A stretch of 64,000 bases of DNA. Source: Muribaculaceae bacterium. Lineage in GTDB: Bacteria; Bacteroidota; Bacteroidia; Bacteroidales; Muribaculaceae. The position numbers and the translations under genes were made by a program. The notes beneath the pieces were generated by a model that was not told the origin of the DNA, made no database searches, and was given only the letters and a program-made list of their open reading frames with translations. Shown one piece after another: positions 53,961 through 63,978 of the stretch (positions within the stretch are counted from its first letter, which is position 1; each line of letters starts with the position of its first letter). The stretch is from the NCBI GenBank assembly GCA_022509185.1, contig JAFLTS010000009.1, positions 1 to 64,000 of the forward strand. The letters are read 5' to 3'.

Positions 53961-56321
53961 ATGTTGAAAAATAAAATAATATACTTTCTAATCTTCCTGT
54001 TCGCTATTGCAGGGTTTTCATGCACTGATGAAAAACTTGTGAAGGATAATACTTTATCTCCGGAAGAAGAGGAGGGATATTATTTAGCCACTACACTCAG
54101 TCTGCCCGCGATGACCAGAGCCGGCACTTCAACCGCTGCTTTTGAGGATCTTGAAGATTATATAGATCCGCAGCAGCTGAACCTTCTTTTCTTTTATGCA
54201 GACAATGAAAAGGCAAATAATGAAGACACGGACTTTTCAGGATACAATACACTCATAAAGCAGTTTAATGCCTCGGATTTATATATCATACCTATAGCTT
54301 CTCCTTTAGACGGATCATTAAAGAACTGGTATGTCAGAATTCCGGTCATTGATGAAACTTTTGCCCAGACACTTCGTCTACACGATTTCAAAGTAGTGGC
54401 CCTTGCCAACTGGAGCAAGGAAAAGGATATTGCAATCAATAAGGGAGATAACATTCACCTATTACATCACTTAACTTCTGATACGGAATATAATAATAAG
54501 ACGGCATTATCATTCTTAAAAGAGGGTACAGATAATATGGGTTTATATCAAATCTGGATTAATGATAATATCTCAGGGATAACAAAAGAAACAGCCTTGG
54601 ATTGGATAAGAGATAACTGGTGTCCGGGTGATAAATATGTAAACGGTAAAGGCCGGGATTCAGAATTTTCCAATTATCAGGACCTAAGGATCTTATGGAA
54701 TTTCAATGCCGCCTATAACTATGATCCGGGAAGCACTGATAATTATGATCCGGAGGAGGATTTTGGGGAGGTTTATGCCACAGAATGGGCTCAAAAAAAT
54801 TATGATGATTTTCATTCATGGCTATCTGCTACAAATGCTACAACAAAACTATCGAACATAGGCCCTTTATCTTCAGATAACGGACGATTTAGTTTTATAG
54901 GGCTCCCGGAAGGGCAAACAGGAAACTCAGCCAAAAGAGGATCCAAAGGGGATGGTAAGACAGGCATTGTGCTTCCAAGTGGAGATAACTCAAAAAATGT
55001 CATCAAATTTATGATTCCGGCTTCCGGAACTTTGTTTGTGAAATGGGCGAGTGCCGACTCAAATGAAGCCGGCTTAAAGATTGAGAGAAGAAATAACATA
55101 GATGATAGCACAGCTAAAGATGTAATTTCATCAGAAACAACGGAAACAAAAACTGTTGACAGTGGTGAAATTACTTTGACAGGGGAGGCTGAACATATAT
55201 GGATATACTGTGATAAAGGAAATGCCATCATATATGAAATCGAGTATGTACAAGGAAAGTATCTCTATGAAACCAACAGATCAGCAGCTCCATTGAGCGA
55301 TAATCAACTGATACCTATGTTTGGTTGTCAGCAATATGACAAACTTCAGGATTATTGGCGTCCGGGTACACTTTTTAATCTCTCAAACTATAACCGTATC
55401 AGTTCAACTAATGATTACGACAGCAAGGAGATATCTCTTCTCCGTTCAGTAGCCAAAGTGGAGTTGAAAATTCCGAAGTCGTTGAAGTCTCATCATGTCT
55501 ACCTACGGTGTTCAAACAGACATTCACGATATGAACCGATGGATGTTTCTACACCTACTGATCTTATCTGGGCTGATAATTCAATTAATGGAAAACATTC
55601 TGAAAAATGTGAATGGCATAAATTGATTGGACACGAACCGTTCTATGAACCCGGTGGTTCAGATTCCGATTTCACTAAATATAAGCAAAAGTTAGCCTGG
55701 TATTACGGTTCGTGGAATGATGGGAGCGGGGAGATAGGAGGAGTGACAATACCGGCAAGCAATGCATATGGGAACACACCTACTGTTTCTCCTACAGATG
55801 CAACTAACTGGGATGGTTATCCTCATATAATAAATCCGCGGATACTAAGATCAGACTTTGCAGAATTTATATATACGGGAGAGGCAGACGGTATCTATCA
55901 CCGATATGTGATGTATGTTCCGGAAAAATTTGTAGACGACCCTAATAATACCGGTAAAATAGAGGATAATCCTAAGGTTTGCCATATTGAATTCCGTCGT
56001 GGTCCAAATGATGACGGTAAAAATGGAGACCCATGGAGTAATGTGGATGATGATAACTGTTACCGTATTTATTTTACTAAAGACGGTTTCTATAATTATA
56101 ACAACCAGGGATATCCTGATTTTAGAAAAGACGCAAACAACGTAGAGAGAAACTGGGAAAACTATTATGAACAGAATACAGATATATTGAAACAGCATTG
56201 GCCGATAATACGAAACCATGTTTATTCTTTCACAGTTGGAGATGACGATCAGGTAGCAATTATTGTCAACCTGGAGGTTTTACCCTGGAAAAATGTTGAA
56301 GAGATGAATTATACCTGGTAA
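53961..56321 (+). CDS. Fim/Mfa-family fimbrial lipoprotein with inserted beta domain (type B, copy 1)
   Basis: 786 residues. Lipobox FAIAGFSCTDE; an LQLN/LLFFYADN-type first strand (LEDYIDPQQLNLLFFYADN); DFKVVALANWSKE; LLRSVAKVELKIP, a hallmark of FimB/Mfa2-type proteins; and the end HWPIIRNHVYSFTVGDDDQVAIIVNLEVLPW. Residues about 306-433 form an extra beta-rich block (GIVLPSGDNSKNVIKFMIP to AIIYEIEYVQG) that the related gene at 58551 lacks; the length difference, 129 residues, equals the block. The block looks like an Ig/carbohydrate-binding sandwich. It lies 19 bases after type A copy 1. Confidence 0.8.
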   Translation: MLKNKIIYFLIFLFAIAGFSCTDEKLVKDNTLSPEEEEGYYLATTLSLPAMTRAGTSTAAFEDLEDYIDPQQLNLLFFYADNEKANNEDTDFSGYNTLIKQFNASDLYIIPIASPLDGSLKNWYVRIPVIDETFAQTLRLHDFKVVALANWSKEKDIAINKGDNIHLLHHLTSDTEYNNKTALSFLKEGTDNMGLYQIWINDNISGITKETALDWIRDNWCPGDKYVNGKGRDSEFSNYQDLRILWNFNAAYNYDPGSTDNYDPEEDFGEVYATEWAQKNYDDFHSWLSATNATTKLSNIGPLSSDNGRFSFIGLPEGQTGNSAKRGSKGDGKTGIVLPSGDNSKNVIKFMIPASGTLFVKWASADSNEAGLKIERRNNIDDSTAKDVISSETTETKTVDSGEITLTGEAEHIWIYCDKGNAIIYEIEYVQGKYLYETNRSAAPLSDNQLIPMFGCQQYDKLQDYWRPGTLFNLSNYNRISSTNDYDSKEISLLRSVAKVELKIPKSLKSHHVYLRCSNRHSRYEPMDVSTPTDLIWADNSINGKHSEKCEWHKLIGHEPFYEPGGSDSDFTKYKQKLAWYYGSWNDGSGEIGGVTIPASNAYGNTPTVSPTDATNWDGYPHIINPRILRSDFAEFIYTGEADGIYHRYVMYVPEKFVDDPNNTGKIEDNPKVCHIEFRRGPNDDGKNGDPWSNVDDDNCYRIYFTKDGFYNYNNQGYPDFRKDANNVERNWENYYEQNTDILKQHWPIIRNHVYSFTVGDDDQVAIIVNLEVLPWKNVEEMNYTW

Positions 56322-56339
56322 TAGCGTCTAGATATTTAT

Positions 56340-58535
56340 ATGAAATTAATATTTAAAATATTAATATATAATTTAGCAATCCTGATAGTAACAGGAGTCC
56401 TGTCATCTTGCAGCGATGAAAAACTTGAGCCCGGTTCTTCTTTAGGAATGAATAATCCTGAAGGGGATCCTGAGATGGTTTGTATACCTTTATCTCTATC
56501 TTTTGATGTTACAGTTTCTTCACGTGAAGGAGGGACCGATCCTCGAACGAACTTTGAAGAATTTACTGACGGTGATGAACATATCATAGATTTTGATATG
56601 GAGAACGAATGCTATGCCCTTATTTTTGATAATAATTGGAAAGCAAGATATATTCAACCGGTTTATCCCAACACTCAATTGGGAGAGGGTAGTAAAATAA
56701 ACGGGTCTTATACAGAGTTTACAGTCCCGGTTGTTACCTATGTACCTAAGGCGGATATACATTATGATGAAGATACAGGAAAGTCTGATCTGATGTATAT
56801 TATGGTAGTTTTAAACGGTGGTAAAATTTATAATAAATTAAAGACAGAGTTCGATAAATTAAAGGATGATACTTCAGCCGGTAAAAAAATTATTGGCCTT
56901 ACCTGGAATGATGAAAATGATGGAGAGGGAACGATCGGGTATAATTCCTATGGTCATTTCACAATGACCAATTCAGCCTATTACAATAGTAAAGGGGAAT
57001 TACAGACAGCAACGCCGATAACAGGGAAAATTTATCCGAGCGTTAAAGCTTATATGGAGGATCAGAACAGACAGCCTTCCGCTTCAGTTTATGTGGAACG
57101 TATGGTAGCTAAATTCTCTCAACCCACCTTCTCCACAGACGTGATAGGTTCAGACAAGGTATTCCGTCCTGACCAGAATTCACTTGCCATGTTTATCTAT
57201 TCCTGGGAAGGGGATACATATAAACGTGAACAACGTAACTGGCGTATACATCTTCTAGGGTGGACCATAAACGGAACAGAGACGAAAAATTTTATTTTTA
57301 AAAATGTCCCTGAATTAGTAAATTACAACATAAATGTATGGTGGAACGATGTCGAGCACTTCAGAACTTATTGGAGTGTGGATCCGCATTATTCTTCCGG
57401 AGATGATTTTTATCCCTGGCAGACAAGAAAAGCGGCAGATTATTCTTACCCGATATCTCTGGAGTTCGGAGCAAGAAATAATAAAACAGCCGTGCTTCAA
57501 TATAAAAGTTTTAATGAGGTATATTGGCCGGATGATGATCTTTATACAGCTGAAAATACCTTTGATCCGAATGGGACTTGGTACGACAGCCAGATTAAAG
57601 AAAACGGAAGCGATACTTACACTACCAATCTGAATTATCTTGACGGTCGGTCATCTTTGCTCGCTGCCAACCATCTATTGGTAACTGCAGAATTATATAT
57701 CCAGGGAGAGCAAGATGAAAATTTCAACTATATCAATGAGTTCGGGAAAGTAAAGGATCTCTATGGTGATCGTGTGCAAAGATATTACAAGGAGGAACGT
57801 GACTGGATCAAAATGTTTGTGAAGGATTTTAACGATGCACTTGAGGGTCAGGAACGAATGAGTTTCTATGAATATGACTGGGATAAAGAGGGAATTTCTT
57901 ATTCTGAACGATTTATAGCGATACCAACAGGCTCGTGCAGGTTATATTATGATGGAAAGTTGTTGACTAATGATCTGATAGACCAAATCTTCGACCGCAA
58001 ACAGAATCTGGATGAGGAAGGCCATCTTTTAACAGGAGATCCTTACAAGGCTAATGTGAGAGGTGGAGACGGACGCCTCATTCCATGGCTTGAACCCGGA
58101 CTATTAGGAGATGGAGGGGCCGAGGGTTTGACTGTAAAAAGATTGACCGAAAATGACAGATATGAGGAGCTTACCTATTATGTTGATGGTAACTCTAATA
58201 ACACAAATAATAATTGGACACCCAATAAATATAAATCCCTATTTTACGAGTGGTTCGGTCCCATTGACCATTTCAAGGAGGGAAAGATGTATTATGCCGG
58301 AGAGATAAAACATCATAACGGCGACGAAACAACCAACAATATAAATTATTACGGAACCGTAAGAAACCATTGGTATCGTTTTAATATAGAGTCTATTAAC
58401 TCTCCGGGAATCCCTGTTGACGACTTAACCCAAAAGATTATACCTGACAAGCATGCTACCAAAGACCAGATAAGTGTTTATACAGATATTATCGACTGGC
58501 ATCCTAAAGAGACTGAAGTTGACTTCACACAATAA
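56340..58535 (+). CDS. Mfa1-like fimbrial lipoprotein (type A, copy 2)
   Basis: 731 residues, paralogue of the gene at 51707. Lipobox VTGVLSSCSDE, then SLSFDVTVSSREGGTDPRTNF, an NECYALIFDNNWKARYIQPVYPN strand region where copy 1 has CHFAVLFNQDGSRRGEIVPL, SVYVERMVAKFSQP, RNWRIHLLGWTINGTETKNF (copy 1: DWKVNILGWEINGIDYEEY), SSLLAANHLLVTAELYI, and the end RNHWYRFNIESINSPGIPVDDLTQKIIP with IIDWHPKETEVDF. The matching blocks occur in the same order, so the two genes arose by duplication and have diverged widely. Probably an alternative or additional stalk subunit. Confidence 0.8.
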   Translation: MKLIFKILIYNLAILIVTGVLSSCSDEKLEPGSSLGMNNPEGDPEMVCIPLSLSFDVTVSSREGGTDPRTNFEEFTDGDEHIIDFDMENECYALIFDNNWKARYIQPVYPNTQLGEGSKINGSYTEFTVPVVTYVPKADIHYDEDTGKSDLMYIMVVLNGGKIYNKLKTEFDKLKDDTSAGKKIIGLTWNDENDGEGTIGYNSYGHFTMTNSAYYNSKGELQTATPITGKIYPSVKAYMEDQNRQPSASVYVERMVAKFSQPTFSTDVIGSDKVFRPDQNSLAMFIYSWEGDTYKREQRNWRIHLLGWTINGTETKNFIFKNVPELVNYNINVWWNDVEHFRTYWSVDPHYSSGDDFYPWQTRKAADYSYPISLEFGARNNKTAVLQYKSFNEVYWPDDDLYTAENTFDPNGTWYDSQIKENGSDTYTTNLNYLDGRSSLLAANHLLVTAELYIQGEQDENFNYINEFGKVKDLYGDRVQRYYKEERDWIKMFVKDFNDALEGQERMSFYEYDWDKEGISYSERFIAIPTGSCRLYYDGKLLTNDLIDQIFDRKQNLDEEGHLLTGDPYKANVRGGDGRLIPWLEPGLLGDGGAEGLTVKRLTENDRYEELTYYVDGNSNNTNNNWTPNKYKSLFYEWFGPIDHFKEGKMYYAGEIKHHNGDETTNNINYYGTVRNHWYRFNIESINSPGIPVDDLTQKIIPDKHATKDQISVYTDIIDWHPKETEVDFTQ

Positions 58536-58550
58536 ACCTGTTTCTCCTCT

Positions 58551-60524
58551 ATGCAAATTAAAATACTCAAATATATTTTATTTACCCTGATCCCACTCAC
58601 TTCCTTCCTGTGTTCATGTACGGATGAAGAGATTACACCTACACCGTCAGGGGCTACGGAAACAGACCCGAATATTCCACAGGAGATTCTCAACGGATAT
58701 TCCGTAAGTTTCAACTTTGACTTGGGACCTATGGGAGGTTCTTCCAACGACCTTACCCGTGCAGAACTCGTTACCACTAATCCGTATCTAAGGGAAATAG
58801 AGAATTTTATTGATCTTGAGAAAATCCGTATACTTTTTTTCGTTTGTATACCCGATGAAAATAATCCGGAACCGGAATATAATGCTGAGAATCCGGCAGC
58901 CTTTAAAAAACATAGGACCACGGATTATTTTTTGTTTGAATCTAAGAGCCGTTGGGTTTCGCAATTATCTGATGATCAGTCAACACAGGCAAGCTATCAG
59001 GTGACAGCTCCGGTATTTACATACGGAAACAATGATGAATACGATTGGGAATCGGTGAGATATGCACTTGAAAACTACAATTTTAAGATAGCGATATTAG
59101 CAAACCGACCCGACTATGTGAACTTCGGGGATTTTGACAGTAAATTCGGCGGCAAGATAGTGGAATTCACCACTGACCGAGGTCCTAACTGGGGACCTGA
59201 GGATGGCTGGAAAAAACCGGAAAGACTTGGCACAAAGAAAGATGGAACACGGGAAACCAATGAAGAGAAGCCTACAATCAACGGCTTGCATCATTGCCAG
59301 TGGGATGCTGTTTATTCTTCAAAAAACAACGGTTATAACGACGCTCATGATGGCAGCGGAGTTTATAGTTTTATAATGGGAAATCCTAAACCTACGGAAA
59401 ATAAGCCTCTTAAAATACCGGAAGGAGTAGGAGACACTAATATGATGGGTGCCCTTTCATATTGGACAGAAAAAAAACCGGACGGTAAGGGAGGGTATGT
59501 AAAGGATTATTTTGATGCAACCAAGGATGCCAATTATTATATACATCCAAGTAAAATCAAAGGGATCCCTATGTATGGCGTTCAGAAATTCGTTAAGATA
59601 GGAACAGCCTGGAGTCCCGGTTCTCCTTTCAATGTATCTAATCAATCAGGTTATACGGGAGATAATATACATCTGTTAAGATCAGTTGTGAAATTGGAAC
59701 TGAAGATACCGAGAAGAATGACAATCAACAACCGGTCGGTAAAAATAGAAATCACACACCCACATCTCCAATATTCCAATGTAATGGCAAGATGTGAACC
59801 TTTAGATGTAGAAACACCTACCGAACTGATTTGGTCGGATGATGAAAACGGTTGCGAATGGCAGTATCTGTATAAATACGGTCCTATAATCAATGGATTA
59901 AAAAACAGTCCTACAGCTAAAGATTTTTCAGACAGAATGGCCTGGTTTTATCGGGCCTGGGAAGATTGGTGGAATTTCAGTGATAAATACCAAAAAGGTG
60001 ATGCTGTCTTTACAGATGCAAGTAGTGCAAAAGGGATAGGTTCAGATCAATTTCCGCATATTTATAATCCTGTGATTCAAAGAAACGGTAACGCCTGCAT
60101 CGAAGATTGTCAACTTACTGAAGACCAAACTTATTGGTACTATGTGGTCTATACAGGAGAAAGAAACATAAACGATCCTTCGAAATTCGATAAATTCGAC
60201 CCTTCTACAGCAGAGGTAGCCTTTTTCACTTTCTTTGCCTCTATTGATGGCGGTAGTCCGGTACAATATGTGGTGGCTCTTACCGACTATACAAAAAATA
60301 CACTGCTCACGGATATGAAGAAGCCGGGGGTTAAAAATATGAAAGATTACCTATCCCCGATGGCAACAAACTTAGTTCAGGATAACTGGAACTGGCCGTT
60401 ACTGAGAAACCATGTATATACATTTACAGTAACAAAGTTCGGAAATTATGCCGATCATGCAGGAATCGACGTGAAAGTTGTGTCAACGGAAAACCGTACG
60501 GCGCCTACTTTGATTTATGAATAG
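58551..60524 (+). CDS. Fim/Mfa-family fimbrial lipoprotein (type B, copy 2)
   Basis: 657 residues, paralogue of the gene at 53961 without its inserted domain. Lipobox LTSFLCSCTDE; EIENFIDLEKIRILFFVC, matching the LEDYIDPQQLNLLFFYA start of copy 1; YNFKIAILANRPDY; LLRSVVKLELKIPRRM; ARCEPLDVETPTELIW (copy 1: SRYEPMDVSTPTDLIW); ending in NWPLLRNHVYTFTVTKFGNYADHAGIDVKVV. These blocks keep the same order. It lies 15 bases after type A copy 2, repeating the A-B pair of the first two genes. Likely an accessory or anchor subunit made together with the neighbouring A protein. Confidence 0.8.
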   Translation: MQIKILKYILFTLIPLTSFLCSCTDEEITPTPSGATETDPNIPQEILNGYSVSFNFDLGPMGGSSNDLTRAELVTTNPYLREIENFIDLEKIRILFFVCIPDENNPEPEYNAENPAAFKKHRTTDYFLFESKSRWVSQLSDDQSTQASYQVTAPVFTYGNNDEYDWESVRYALENYNFKIAILANRPDYVNFGDFDSKFGGKIVEFTTDRGPNWGPEDGWKKPERLGTKKDGTRETNEEKPTINGLHHCQWDAVYSSKNNGYNDAHDGSGVYSFIMGNPKPTENKPLKIPEGVGDTNMMGALSYWTEKKPDGKGGYVKDYFDATKDANYYIHPSKIKGIPMYGVQKFVKIGTAWSPGSPFNVSNQSGYTGDNIHLLRSVVKLELKIPRRMTINNRSVKIEITHPHLQYSNVMARCEPLDVETPTELIWSDDENGCEWQYLYKYGPIINGLKNSPTAKDFSDRMAWFYRAWEDWWNFSDKYQKGDAVFTDASSAKGIGSDQFPHIYNPVIQRNGNACIEDCQLTEDQTYWYYVVYTGERNINDPSKFDKFDPSTAEVAFFTFFASIDGGSPVQYVVALTDYTKNTLLTDMKKPGVKNMKDYLSPMATNLVQDNWNWPLLRNHVYTFTVTKFGNYADHAGIDVKVVSTENRTAPTLIYE

Positions 60525-60551
60525 ATCCTTTAGAATTATAGAAAAGCTGAC

Positions 60552-63500
60552 ATGAAATTTGTTTTCAAGATATATATTACCTTAATTTCTGTATTTCTGC
60601 TTTCATCATGTGCTGATGATCTGTTGAAATACGGAAACGAGGGAACAGGCAACGGTTCAGGTAATTCCGAATCAGAATATGCCTTCGCACTCAAGATTGA
60701 TGATTGCGCACTACGGACACGCGACGTAAATTTCCAGGAAGGAGCCTCTTTGCGACTTAATAAGGTTTGGCTCGGGGTGTTTGATATAGAGACCGGTACA
60801 TGTGTTTCTAACAATACTTTCTCCATGGACTATGTGCCGATCACTTCCGGACAATATAGGACCGGGGTTGTGAGGGTTGACCTGAAAGATCCGGCTGCGG
60901 CATACGAAAATGATGAGTTTATTATGGTATGCGTAGCCAACTATAATAATGTACTCGTAGGAAATTTAGAAGCGGAAATGAACGGAGATCCGAATGATGA
61001 GGATTTCCGGACTTTAGAATATCAGCTGGATCATGTAACAAACTGGAAACAATTTAACGGATTAAGTATAGATGCTGCCACGGCTTATGAAGCTCCCCAT
61101 AATACAGATACACCGGTTTTGGCAGGTTTTTTGAATGACAATGATTATTACGGCGATATATCCGGAACCACTGTAACAGACCAGCCTCATGTAAAGATTG
61201 ATCAATTCAAGGAGGGTAACGGGGTAAACCTTTCTCCGCTCAATCTTGTGAATTCTTTGAAATTTAAATTCAAAAGAGAATCTCATACTGATGAAAATAA
61301 TGTCACCAAGCAAGTAGGAGTATATTATAATGAGGGGTCCGGGAAATCGATCAATGAAAGCATGGCTATCTTTATGCGAAGATTGGTAGCGAACATAAAT
61401 GTTAATATTACACTTGATAATCCCAATTTGCAATTGTCTGATGTATCCTACCGCAGAATTAATATACCGAATTCCGTATATATTATTGAAAGGAAAACAA
61501 CAGATTGTGAAGTTAATGCCAACACCGGAGCAGTTACAAAGAAAGGAAATTTTCCTACTGTAAAAGAAAATTCGCCCAATTACGCCGATAAAAATCCGAC
61601 AACAGGGTATTCTTCAGATCCGGAAGACGGATGGATTAAAACAGCAAATCCCTATCATTTCTCATTCCAGCATTTCGCCAACAAACATTGGGCAGCTTTT
61701 CCACAGGATTACATTAGCGAAAAGGGAAATATAAAGGATGACCAAGGTGAGATAGGACGTGAGGATCTGAATTCCAACAAGGCCTTCACAGCTCTGGTCG
61801 GAAGAAAAGGCACTACGGAAGCTTTTAATAATTATGCCTCATATTTTATAATCAAGATGCACCTTATAGACAAATCCACGGGGCGAGCACTTGAAGCGGA
61901 ATACACAATTCATGAAGGGAACACTTCAGATGAATTGGGTGTCAGCACGGGCTATAATTCTGATGGAACCCCCAAAGGGAATCCATGGGATTTTGTCACG
62001 GCCCGTAATATCAATTACACATATAATGTAGTGGTCAGAGGTGTAAACAGTATCTATCATAATGTTGAAAAAGATGGTCATTTTAGCGGCCAAGGGGGAA
62101 GGGTATGGAAGATTGTCTATGCCAATGATCCAAGAGATAATAAAGGAAACCCTATAGAGAATGATGAACATAAATGTTATTATGATGGAGATACGGGAAG
62201 TTTTATAAATGCAATTGATTATACAGGTGGAACTTTCGCAAAGGCTATTCAAATAAATTGCAAGAATCCGGATATTGCATTCCGGTTATATGGATATAAT
62301 ACAGATCCAACCGATGAATCAGCCCGGCATATAGAAGGTTATAATTATAATTTCACGGAGGATTCTTTTGCTTATCTGAACACAATATGGCCCCCTTCTG
62401 TGACAGGCTTCAGCCACTATTTTAAAGATTATCAATCTCTGGTGGACGAAGAGAATGATGAAAAAATACCTCAATGTCTTAGAGCTGGTTTGAAAATAAT
62501 TGAAGAAGGAACATCAGAAGAAATGGATATTATTCGGTTCGTGGAAAGAATAAATGACTTGAAGAGAGAGGCTGCCGGTAATGATCTTATAAAAAATTTT
62601 TCAATAAAAGTTAATCAGACTGATATTAGCGGAAATTTCCCGGAATCTGAAGTAAATAATTATGTAAGGGCAATTTTTATAGCTGACCGTAACGGAGTTT
62701 ATGATGAAGACGGATGCAGCCGGCTCGTAACTATCTTTGCGGCAGCCCAATATCCTCAATATTTTAAGACTTTTAATGCCGTACCCGTTTATTCAACCGA
62801 ACAGTACGAAGACTGGAGAACTGTTTGGAACAAAAATTATACCACATTGACAGATTATAATCATAGGATACATTATGCCCGTTCATTCACTAATGATCTG
62901 GATCAGACCTGGAGAGGTAATATCAACGGTATAGTAAATCTTGCATACCGTATTACCGATAATCTCAATATAACTACTTATAAGATAGAGGTATTGGATG
63001 AAGGCGGAAATGTGAAAAAAACACAGATATATGAAGAGGAAAATCTTGTAAAACGAGATAATTATTTCTTGTTCCCCTTAATAACTTCCGGTTTGTCAGC
63101 AGGCACCTACGATGTAAGGATATCATTAGATGAGGAATCTGTGCCTGTGGAAGTGACATCCGGGAATGTACCTATAACAGTTTCAAAAAAGTTAGTGCTT
63201 GGAGAACAATCATGGAATTTCTCAGATTCCTTCTGGAAGAATAATTTTATCTACACATCTAATGATTTACGTTCAAGTATTTTTGGAGTGTCAGGAGATA
63301 TAATTAAACATGGAGGAAAGGATTATTCTAAAGAAAAGAATTTCTTTATAGAATATTACGGTCTGGAATTGGGAGTATTTGAATTATCATCCCCGTCACC
63401 ATTTATAGCCACCGGAGGATATCTTTATACCATTGCGGATTATTATCCCAATAATACGGATTCGGATTTACCGAATGATAATCCGGATTATAGAAATCAG

Positions 63501-63830
63501 CCGACACAAGGAAATTCTTTCCGATTGAAATTTACAACTAGCATGACAGGTTCAATCAAGATAGATATGAAAAATTCAAATACAAATGCAAATACAAAGA
63601 AATTCACTATCTATCTGGGAGAAAACCTTTTGGGACAGACATTCGGCTTACCGGCCGGTGCGACATACAACAGCGCATCCAATACTTATACCTATACCCC
63701 TTATCCCGGAACCCAAACTCTTCTCTCTTTCCCGGTCATATCAAGGGATCTACAGGAGCCCCATGGTAATGAGATAATTATCGGGGTTGTGAAGGATGTG
63801 GGATTCTTCTATAAAGTTTACTTTGAGTAG
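60552..63830 (+). CDS. DUF4906-like fimbrial protein, candidate tip adhesin (type C)
   Basis: Last and largest of the fimbrial set, 1092 residues. Lipobox VFLLSSCADD. The N-terminal region has SLRLNKVWLGVFDIETG and EFIMVCVANYNN; the DUF4906-like core has MRRLVANINVNITLDNPNLQLSDVSYRRINIP and RNINYTYNVVVRGVNSIYHNV; after a long middle region, a C-terminal module (about 885-1092) starts with LGEQSWNFSDSFW and ends in TIYLGENLLGQTFGLPAG and EIIIGVVKDVGFFYKVYF, resembling a secreted beta-sandwich. Its size and terminal module suggest a tip adhesin, as the last large gene in Porphyromonas mfa/fim loci often is (analogy). Confidence 0.75.
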   Translation: MKFVFKIYITLISVFLLSSCADDLLKYGNEGTGNGSGNSESEYAFALKIDDCALRTRDVNFQEGASLRLNKVWLGVFDIETGTCVSNNTFSMDYVPITSGQYRTGVVRVDLKDPAAAYENDEFIMVCVANYNNVLVGNLEAEMNGDPNDEDFRTLEYQLDHVTNWKQFNGLSIDAATAYEAPHNTDTPVLAGFLNDNDYYGDISGTTVTDQPHVKIDQFKEGNGVNLSPLNLVNSLKFKFKRESHTDENNVTKQVGVYYNEGSGKSINESMAIFMRRLVANINVNITLDNPNLQLSDVSYRRINIPNSVYIIERKTTDCEVNANTGAVTKKGNFPTVKENSPNYADKNPTTGYSSDPEDGWIKTANPYHFSFQHFANKHWAAFPQDYISEKGNIKDDQGEIGREDLNSNKAFTALVGRKGTTEAFNNYASYFIIKMHLIDKSTGRALEAEYTIHEGNTSDELGVSTGYNSDGTPKGNPWDFVTARNINYTYNVVVRGVNSIYHNVEKDGHFSGQGGRVWKIVYANDPRDNKGNPIENDEHKCYYDGDTGSFINAIDYTGGTFAKAIQINCKNPDIAFRLYGYNTDPTDESARHIEGYNYNFTEDSFAYLNTIWPPSVTGFSHYFKDYQSLVDEENDEKIPQCLRAGLKIIEEGTSEEMDIIRFVERINDLKREAAGNDLIKNFSIKVNQTDISGNFPESEVNNYVRAIFIADRNGVYDEDGCSRLVTIFAAAQYPQYFKTFNAVPVYSTEQYEDWRTVWNKNYTTLTDYNHRIHYARSFTNDLDQTWRGNINGIVNLAYRITDNLNITTYKIEVLDEGGNVKKTQIYEEENLVKRDNYFLFPLITSGLSAGTYDVRISLDEESVPVEVTSGNVPITVSKKLVLGEQSWNFSDSFWKNNFIYTSNDLRSSIFGVSGDIIKHGGKDYSKEKNFFIEYYGLELGVFELSSPSPFIATGGYLYTIADYYPNNTDSDLPNDNPDYRNQPTQGNSFRLKFTTSMTGSIKIDMKNSNTNANTKKFTIYLGENLLGQTFGLPAGATYNSASNTYTYTPYPGTQTLLSFPVISRDLQEPHGNEIIIGVVKDVGFFYKVYFE

Positions 63831-63832
63831 TA

Positions 63833-63890
63833 AGAGCACGGAGTATAGAGCTAGGAGCATAGAGCAAAGACCACAGTGCACAGTGCACAG
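63833..63890. repeat. Short tandem repeats after the fimbrial operon
   Basis: The stretch holds AGAGC/GGAG-type repeats (63833-63869) and CACAGTG tandemly repeated 2.7 times (63872-63890). No stem with T-run was seen, so the operon's terminator was not located. Confidence 0.6.
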
Positions 63891-63970
63891 ATTATAATAT
63901 GACTTATTAGTGTTAAAGGATAGGATTGTAAAAAAAGAGGAAGAAATTACGGATTATTAAAAGTTTTGTG

Positions 63971-63978
63971 TAATTTTG
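63971..63978 (+). promoter_or_regulatory. -7 box for a gene beyond the window
   Basis: TAATTTTG, a full match to TAnnTTTG, 22 bases from the window end on the plus strand. The gene it would serve lies outside. Confidence 0.45.
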
